Part shown: positions 1-7,000 of the stretch, in pieces | Numbering within the stretch: the stretch's first letter is position 1 | Layout of the letters: the number at the start of each line of letters is the position of its first letter | NCBI GenBank assembly: GCA_009783805.1 | Contig: WRCU01000035.1 | Coordinates: 1 to 9,773, forward strand | Length of the DNA stretch: 9,773 bases | Reading direction: 5' to 3' | Source of the DNA: Oscillospiraceae bacterium | GTDB taxonomy: Bacteria > Bacillota > Clostridia > WRCU01 | Program-made: the position numbers and the translations under genes | Notes under the pieces: model-generated | Seen by the model: only the letters and a program-made list of their open reading frames with translations | Database searches by the model: none | What the model was told of the DNA's origin: nothing

Positions 1-2
1 GC

Positions 3-42
3 GCTCCTCGCAATGACGATCATAAGGCTCCTCGCAATGACG
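3..42. repeat. Two copies of GTCATTGCGAGGAGC-type dispersed repeat
   Basis: The 16-base word GCTCCTCGCAATGACG occurs at 3-18 and again, identical, at 27-42, a 24-base period. On the minus strand this reads CGTCATTGCGAGGAGC. The array starts 8 bases beyond the stop codon of the gene ending at 51, so it lies in that gene's 3' flank, and it is probably cut by the window edge. From memory, GTCATTGCGAGGAGC is the core of a short dispersed, usually intergenic repeat found in many unrelated bacterial genomes. The copies are seen directly; the family assignment is recollection. No U-tract terminator is visible in these 50 bases. Confidence 0.7.
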
Positions 43-50
43 GCCTTCCA

Positions 51-3000
51 TCACAGCTCCAACTCCCCGGCCAAGGCCATGACCCTCTCCAGCATAAACG
101 CAAGCTCCCCCTTCGTGATCTGTTCCAACGGGCTTAGAAGCCCCCCGCTCCCCACGGCGATGCCGTACTCCGCGGCGAAGGCCAGCCTGCCTTGCAAGGC
201 CGGGGTCCCGCCGCCTAGGTCGCGGTACGCCGAGGCGGCGCCCGACGGAGCCGCCCTTTGGCCCGTCTTCGCCTCATATATGCGGACGGCCATGTAGGCC
301 GCCCTCTCCCTGGTGACGTACTCACCCAACGCCCCTATGTCGGATCCCAGCACCATGCCCATCAGGACGGCCTCGCGCATGACGTCCCTGCCCGCGTGGT
401 CGTAGCCCATCACGTCCATGCCCAGCCTCACCGCGTCGAGCATCGTCACTTTCGATGCGGGGTTGAAGAGCCTCCCGCCTATGCTTCTCAGGTCATACAC
501 CTTCGCTATGTTGTTGATCGACGACGCGTACCTGCTCCCGGCTATGTCGTCGAAGGCCATGGCGCCTTTGTTGCCGGCGACGTATACGCCGCTTCCATTC
601 ATATCGAAGGAGACCTTCCCCCTATGTTCCTCCATGTCGTACCTGTTGGTCAGGTATCCGAGGAAAGACCATTCCTTTTGCCTCTCGCCGTACGAGTAGG
701 CGGCGCTGTCACCGCTTAGGAACCATCCTGCGCCGTCATATGCGAACTCCAGCGACAAGGGCGTCGGGAGCTGGGCTATCGGCGTGCGCACGCCTCCGCC
801 CAGGGCCGTGACGGCCACCGAAACCGCGGGCGTCTTCCTCTGGACGTTGTAGGGCGCGGACGGCGTGACCGCGTACGGCGCCGTGACGAGGATCTCATAG
901 TTCACGGTCGAGCCCAGCACGTTCGCGGGGTCCGTGTGCGGGAACGCGTAGGGCCGGATGGTCAAGGCGCACTCAGGCATCATGACTATCAGCACCTCGC
1001 CGAGCCTGTTCAGCGACTCGAACACCTTCTTGGCGACCGTGACCCTTACGGCCGAGGCCTTCGCCGGCGGCTCCGCGGCATCTATGACGTAGTACAGGCG
1101 GCGGTCGCCCCTCACGTGCTCGATGAACCTGTCCGCGTTCACGCCGACGATGGAGACGTCCCAGACGCCCCCCTCGACTTTATCGCCGAAGACCACGAAA
1201 TCGCCCGTTATCACGTTGTCGAGGTCCTCATTGGAATCATAGTCGTCGAAGCTCTTGCCCGTCCTCACGTATATGGAGTAGGTGGGGACCGACCGCAGCC
1301 CCTTCTTCGGGTCATAGGCGTATAGCCTCGCGTAGTACAGGTGGTTGGATATGAGCCCGGTCACCTCGAACTCGGCAACCGAGCCGCACGCGAACTCGAC
1401 CGAGTCGGTAAAGCCCGCGTTCGTCGCGACCTCGAGGATATACTCCATCCCGGCTTCCCGGTACCACTCATAGAAGATGGAGTCCTTCGTTATGGCGTTG
1501 GGGCCCGACTTCGTGCCGAACCCCATCGGGGCGGGCGGCGGCGCGAGCTTAAGTGTCATCACGGCGCAAGAGTCGCTCCAGTCGGACTCGGCGTGGAGGC
1601 CGTTCTCGGATAGCTCGGCCCTGATCCAGATGTAATACATCGTCTCCGGGCGCAGGTCTTCCAGGCGGTAATAGGACTGGTAGTCGGCCGGGCTCACCTT
1701 AATGTCGCCCGAGGCGGTCCTGATGTCGTCTGTGGGCGATATCCTGAGCGTGTACGTCTGCCCTGGGACGTAGTTCCAGCCCAGGTCCAGGTAAACGTCG
1801 CCGGGCCTTACGTAGTCGATCACGGGTATGGTCGGCTTGAGGATGGTTTCGGGCAGGCTGGGCGCCGTGGTGAACACGACGGGGTCCGAGGGCTCCGATA
1901 TGAGGCCCATGGACTTGCGCTCGGCCCTGGCCCAGATTATGTAGGTCGTGTTCGGCTCGAGCCCCGTCAGGTACACGTCTATGTTATGCCTCTTGTTGTC
2001 CAGGCTTTGCGCGGCGTCCTCCGTCAGGTCGGGATTATAGCCCCTCCCGGCCACGAACGGCAGGTCCGGCGCGTCCATCGGTATGTCGATGACGTAGTCG
2101 GTGGGCAGGTCCATCACGCTCATGCCATCCACGAACCTAGCCAGGCCCACGCGGTAGGTCACCCCGGCGTCGTACTCCACGACCCTGTAGCTTAGCCCGT
2201 CGACGTATGGGGGGTCCTTGTGGAACTCCCAGCGGTCCTTGTCGGGGTCGTACCTCTCGTGCCACTTGTTCATGAGCTGGGCTATCGCCCTGTCGGGGCC
2301 TATCTCATACCTGTCCTCGCCGCCCACGCCCACCGTCTTCATCCTGAACGGCAGCCTGCCGGGCGCCTCCGGCTTGTATACGTCGTCCCCTACGGGGGTG
2401 ATGAACTGCTTGTAGGAAGGCGCGGACGTGAACGTGACGATCCTCAGCCTGCCGAAGTCGTCGTAGACCGGGTAGTCCTTCTTCGCGACGACCTTGGCGT
2501 AGTACCCCGTGTTCGGCGTGAGCCCGGATATGGGGAGCTTGTATCCCAGCACGTTGCTTGCGTTGTTCGGGTCCAGGACCAGGTTCTGGCCCGAGGCGTA
2601 CAGGTCCCTGGCCACCTGCCTCGAGTCCGGCGGGTCGTCCACCTCCGACGGGTCCGACGTGACCCATACGTCATACCTCACGTCCGGGTCGATGGCGCCG
2701 CTCGCCAGGAGCCTCGGCGTCCGCCATATGAGCGTGGCGGCCGTGGGCGTGAGCTCCCCCTTCCTGATCAGGTCGCCCGAGACCGGGTCGATCCTGTCCT
2801 CGAACGAGATGACCGTCGTGCCCGGGCTGCCGGGGATGCGCTCGATCCACTCCACCAGCTCCGGGGCCTGCGGCGTCGAAGGCACGAGCGACTCCAGCAC
2901 GTATATGTACTCGGAGTATATCTCCACGGGGAACACGTTCTGCCCCGTCGACCTGTAGACGACCTCCGCCCTTATCTGGAAGTAGTGGTCATCCTCGCCG

Positions 3001-4085
3001 TTCGGGACGGTGAAGTAGTACTCGTTGTTGGGGCTGATGGTGGACACGTACTGCGGAAGGCCCGACACGCCCGCCCTGCCCCGGTAGATCTTGTAGGAGA
3101 CGTCTATGTTCGCGGTCGACATCCCGAGCACCACCGGGGTCCAGCTCAGGCGCCATATGGTCCCGGCCTCGGTCGTGGCCATCTTCGTCGTGGTCCCCAG
3201 TATGTGGGTGCTCACCACGAACGCCGGGAGGTCCCTGTCGGGCGTGTAGTTGAGGTCCGCGTCCCTCGTGTCCGGCGCTATCTTGATGTAGTAGACGGCC
3301 GACGGGGTCGGGTTCGAGTATATGTACTCCAGCGTCCCGGCCGACTCGTTGGGCACCACGTCCCTGCCCGGGCCTATGTGTTCCTGCCTCACGTATATGG
3401 GTTCCGTGTTCACAAAATCCGGGGACTGCGATATGTAGATTTTGTACCCCTCGATCCTGGCGCCCAGGTCCCAGACGTCGTCCCACACGATCCTGAGCTT
3501 GCCCCCGTCGTACGGGTAGGCCTCTACGTTTATGTTCGTGAGCACCTTCACGAAGTTCGGGACCGGCGACTCCTGCTGGGTGAACGAGACCACGTTCCCC
3601 GTGGAGGTGGTTTCCGACCACCTGTAGAAGGCCGTCTGATAGGCCTGGTATATGGTACCCGAACGCAGGTTCACAAACCGGTGCTCGAGCAGGAGGTATG
3701 GGTTGTCCCGGTCGACGGTGACCGTCACGGGCCGCCCGTACTTCTGGATCTCGCGCAGGTAGAAGTTCCGCAGGAAGACGGCGTTCGGGGGTATGTCGTA
3801 CTCGGGCAGGGACGGCGGGTGCGGCGAGGGGATCAAGGTGAGCGTCGCGTCGAAGTAGTTCCGGTCGTCCCTGTTATGGCCTATCGGCGGCTCCGGCGGC
3901 GCGATCGGCGCGACGCGCAGGGCCGACTGCCTCGGCAGCGGCGTCCATGGCGGACCCGCCTTCGCCACGCCCGTAGGCACGGCGGCCAGGGCCAACGAAA
4001 GGCACAAAATCACGCATAGCGCCTTATGGGCCGCCACGCCCCCATGGTCCCGCCCGCCTTCGGGCCTTCCGTGCTTGGATCGCAT
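51..4085 (-). CDS. Secreted FN3-repeat surface protein with C-terminal SLH anchor
   Basis: Predicted exported cell-surface protein of about 1344 residues, second gene of the operon. A basic N-terminus is followed by a hydrophobic core (ALCVILCLSLALAAV) and a likely signal peptidase I site after AKA, near residue 43. A proline-rich stretch follows, then a GTIY segment near 146. About six divergent FN3-like domains follow, roughly 186-298, 299-400, 401-556, 628-745, 746-850 and 851-944. They are recognised by recurring loops such as LTPNTGYY, LEPNTTY and LRPETMYY before a beta strand. Residues 953-1195 form a beta-rich pre-anchor region shared with the upstream gene. Residues 1196-1344 hold three degenerate SLH repeats, the second with TRER and the third with TKGE where the family has TRAE-like motifs. 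SLH domains bind cell-wall polymers, so the protein probably sits on the envelope. Two ATGs are adjacent (4088 and 4085); GGAGG lies only 2 bases from the first and 5 from the second, so 4085 is preferred. No catalytic domain is seen. Structural, adhesive or S-layer-associated roles are inference. Confidence 0.93.
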   Translation of the reverse strand: MRSKHGRPEGGRDHGGVAAHKALCVILCLSLALAAVPTGVAKAGPPWTPLPRQSALRVAPIAPPEPPIGHNRDDRNYFDATLTLIPSPHPPSLPEYDIPPNAVFLRNFYLREIQKYGRPVTVTVDRDNPYLLLEHRFVNLRSGTIYQAYQTAFYRWSETTSTGNVVSFTQQESPVPNFVKVLTNINVEAYPYDGGKLRIVWDDVWDLGARIEGYKIYISQSPDFVNTEPIYVRQEHIGPGRDVVPNESAGTLEYIYSNPTPSAVYYIKIAPDTRDADLNYTPDRDLPAFVVSTHILGTTTKMATTEAGTIWRLSWTPVVLGMSTANIDVSYKIYRGRAGVSGLPQYVSTISPNNEYYFTVPNGEDDHYFQIRAEVVYRSTGQNVFPVEIYSEYIYVLESLVPSTPQAPELVEWIERIPGSPGTTVISFEDRIDPVSGDLIRKGELTPTAATLIWRTPRLLASGAIDPDVRYDVWVTSDPSEVDDPPDSRQVARDLYASGQNLVLDPNNASNVLGYKLPISGLTPNTGYYAKVVAKKDYPVYDDFGRLRIVTFTSAPSYKQFITPVGDDVYKPEAPGRLPFRMKTVGVGGEDRYEIGPDRAIAQLMNKWHERYDPDKDRWEFHKDPPYVDGLSYRVVEYDAGVTYRVGLARFVDGMSVMDLPTDYVIDIPMDAPDLPFVAGRGYNPDLTEDAAQSLDNKRHNIDVYLTGLEPNTTYIIWARAERKSMGLISEPSDPVVFTTAPSLPETILKPTIPVIDYVRPGDVYLDLGWNYVPGQTYTLRISPTDDIRTASGDIKVSPADYQSYYRLEDLRPETMYYIWIRAELSENGLHAESDWSDSCAVMTLKLAPPPAPMGFGTKSGPNAITKDSIFYEWYREAGMEYILEVATNAGFTDSVEFACGSVAEFEVTGLISNHLYYARLYAYDPKKGLRSVPTYSIYVRTGKSFDDYDSNEDLDNVITGDFVVFGDKVEGGVWDVSIVGVNADRFIEHVRGDRRLYYVIDAAEPPAKASAVRVTVAKKVFESLNRLGEVLIVMMPECALTIRPYAFPHTDPANVLGSTVNYEILVTAPYAVTPSAPYNVQRKTPAVSVAVTALGGGVRTPIAQLPTPLSLEFAYDGAGWFLSGDSAAYSYGERQKEWSFLGYLTNRYDMEEHRGKVSFDMNGSGVYVAGNKGAMAFDDIAGSRYASSINNIAKVYDLRSIGGRLFNPASKVTMLDAVRLGMDVMGYDHAGRDVMREAVLMGMVLGSDIGALGEYVTRERAAYMAVRIYEAKTGQRAAPSGAASAYRDLGGGTPALQGRLAFAAEYGIAVGSGGLLSPLEQITKGELAFMLERVMALAGELEL

Positions 4086-4090
4086 CATAA

Positions 4091-4095
4091 CCTCC
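4091..4095 (-). promoter_or_regulatory. Ribosome binding site of the downstream operon gene
   Basis: GGAGG (minus strand), within CCGGAGG, sits between the TGA at 4099-4101 of the upstream gene and the ATGATG at 4083-4088. The distance of 5 bases favours the second ATG as the start. Because this site is 3 bases beyond the upstream stop codon, ribosomes finishing the first gene would cover it, which suggests translational coupling. Confidence 0.8.
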
Positions 4096-4098
4096 GGA

Positions 4099-7000
4099 TC
4101 ATGAGTCGGCCCTCACTATCCCCGCGGCCACCAATTCTTTATTAAAGGCCGTCAGGAGGCCGATCTTCGAAATCCCGCCCGTGGGATGCACGTAACCCGC
4201 GGCGTCGCGGTCGATGAAGCCGACGCTTACCGCTATCATGACGTGCATGTAGTACCTGTCCGCGATGAGCGACTCATCCTTGATCTGCGGCTTCCTCGAT
4301 GGGTAGAGCCTATTGATGTCCGCCCCCGTGTGCCTGCAGTAGAGCGTCACGACCACGTAGGCGGCCTCCTGCACCGTGAGGTCGCGGGTCACCTCCGGCA
4401 CGCCGACCAGCAGTTCGAGGCCCATGTTCCTGGCCTTCTGGACGGCGGTCATGCCGGCGTTCCTGGCCTCCGAGCCCGTCACCTTCTCATAGAGGAGTAT
4501 GGCCTCGCGCACCAGGGCTTCGCCCTTGTCGTTGAAGGCCGAGCCGATCCCCGGGAACACCGAGCTCAGGTCATACTTCGAGAGTATGCCGCCTATGGCC
4601 GCCGGGACCCTGCCGTCCTCATCTTTCAAGGATGCAGGCAGGTCCGTCTTAAGCACCCCGTAGCGGCCCGCCGCCGTCACCGAGAAGTCCACGGTCCCGT
4701 CCGTGACGGTCGTGTTCGTGAGGATCTTCCTCCAATATTCCCTGCCCTCATAGAAGACCCCTGCCGATATGAGGTCGTTCGACTTCCTATAGCCCAGGCT
4801 TACGCCCATCGGCGCGCCGAAGGCCGGTATCCCCGTCGATCGGCTTCCCTGGCCTATGCTGGAGCGGACGACGGTCCCGACGTATTCCGAGAGCTCCACC
4901 TCCGCCTCCTCTATAAGCTGGGCGACCACCTTGTCGGCCTCCCTCGGCCTGCCCGCCACCAAGTGGGAATAATAGTCCCTGTATAAGGCCTCCTTCTCCG
5001 CGGCGATCCCCTCGGCCTCATTCCAGAGCCTGTCATGGAACATGTCGCGCAGCTCGGCGTACCGCCTCGTGCTGCCTTGCGCGGCCGCCTTGAACTCATA
5101 CGCGGGCTCGGCCCTGGCGCGCTCGTTGCCCTCCAGCGTGACTTGGGCGCCGTTCGCCTTGATGACCGTCAGCTTCAGGAAGACGTCATTGGTGCCCGCG
5201 ATGGCCCGCTGCCTGGCGACTTCTTTCATGCCCGCCGAGAAGGTCTCGGGGCCTATGGTGAACTCAGCGCCGTCCAGCCTCACCTTGAGCAGCCTGTAGC
5301 TTTCGTCCATGGCCTTTATTAGGTCGATCGGCGCGTACACGTTGTCGACCGCGGACCGCGCCCCGTATGAGGTCAGGTCGAGCACGAAGGCCTCGGCCGG
5401 GCTGTGGCGCATGGCGTTTGCGATCCTGTCGCCTTTGAGGACGTAGTCGTTAGAGGATCTGTCCTTCAGGGACATGAGCCAGTAGAACCTGTCCTCGATC
5501 CGCGCCAGCCCCTCAAGGAGGTTGTTGACGTTCCTTTGGACCTCGTCCTCCCCGTCCATCTCCTTTTGGTCGAAGTCCGTCCTGGCCTCGACCGGCCCCG
5601 CGTACCTCGAGTAGGTGACCCCGTATATGTCCGTCAGCGTGGACCTGACCTTGACCTGGTACTTCATGTTCGAGCGCAGCGGCCTATGCTCCGTCACACC
5701 GCCGAAAAGCCTGGTCTCGATCAGGCTGACCGTCGCATAGTACGTGTAGTACTGCGTCCCGACGTCCCTTTGCGACTTCTCCCTGCGCACGCTGAAGTCC
5801 GGGCCGAGCAAGGTCACGTACTCGACGCCCGTCTCCTGCATCATGGCCATCTCATAGGCGTACCTGCCCAGCCCCCTCCAGCTTACCTCGATCTGATGCA
5901 TTGTCCCCCTGGTGAGGGCCGTCCGGTTCTCGTACACGAGGGTCGGCGAGGTGTGCCCCCAGAAGACCCTTACGGAGTAGGCGGACTCGGGCTGGAGCCT
6001 GTATAGCCTCACGTAGTACCTGTCGCCGTCCTTCACGATGGAGCACTCGTTCCTGCCCAGCTCCCTGAAGGCCGTCTCGCCGGGCCCCATCAGCCTGACG
6101 CTGTACTCTTCCGTCGGGGCGTCCTTGTCGTGGTCGAACTCGAAGCCGTACTCGACCTCCTTCACCGTCCGCAGGTCAAAAGGCGCCTCTATGAGCCTCG
6201 TGGTCACCGGGATGCTGACCCAGGCGCTGTACTGGACTATGGGTTCGCCGAACCCGTCCGTCAGGACGGTGGACTCCCTCACGGCCCTGATGCCGAAGTG
6301 GTATTGCCTGTTCGGGCTCAGCCACTCGGTGAACTCATACGTGAGGGCCCCCGAGTATGGGTCATACTCGATGCCGGGGAAGGGCCTGGACGGGTCCACC
6401 GTGATGCACAGGTTCGTCACGTCGAAGTACGTGCCGCCGTAGGCGCGGAAGTAGTTTATGAAGGCCGTGTAGACCTCGTCGGAAGGGTCGGGCGCGCCGT
6501 CGGGCGGCAGCTTGGCCTTCGTGGCCACTATCTCGAATCGGGTGCCCGGCTCCAGCTGCGTCCACTCGAAGACGGCGGACGTGCCGGTTACGGCCTCGTC
6601 GCCCATCTCGTCCTTCCGCACCTTGAAGTCGTCCGGCGCCAGGGGCCTCCTGGCCTGCTCGTCGGGCGGCAGGAGGTTCCCGTCGACAGCGTTGAGCGTC
6701 GTGACGTAGCATATGGGCGACTGCCTCGACCTTACCGTTATGTCGTCGGGCGTATCCTTCACCACGGCCGTCACGGTTATGAAGAACCTGTAGACCGCGT
6801 TCGTGCGCAGCTTCCCGCCGAAGGCCGCCACGAATTCGTCGTAGGCGTCCGTGTCCTCGAAGTCGGCCGGGTCGAAGTCCTTGAAGGTGACCCTCACGTA
6901 GTGGCTGCTCGGCTCGTCGTAGCCCGTCACCTCGACGCCGGAGGCGACCGGCCCGGTATCCCCGTCGATGTCCTTGAGCATCCTCACGTACTCGGTGGGG

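Noticed and set aside
1..300. A 94-codon plus-strand frame starting at 13.
   Set aside because: It lies antisense to the well-supported SLH region of the smaller surface gene, has no ribosome binding site and begins within the dispersed repeat.
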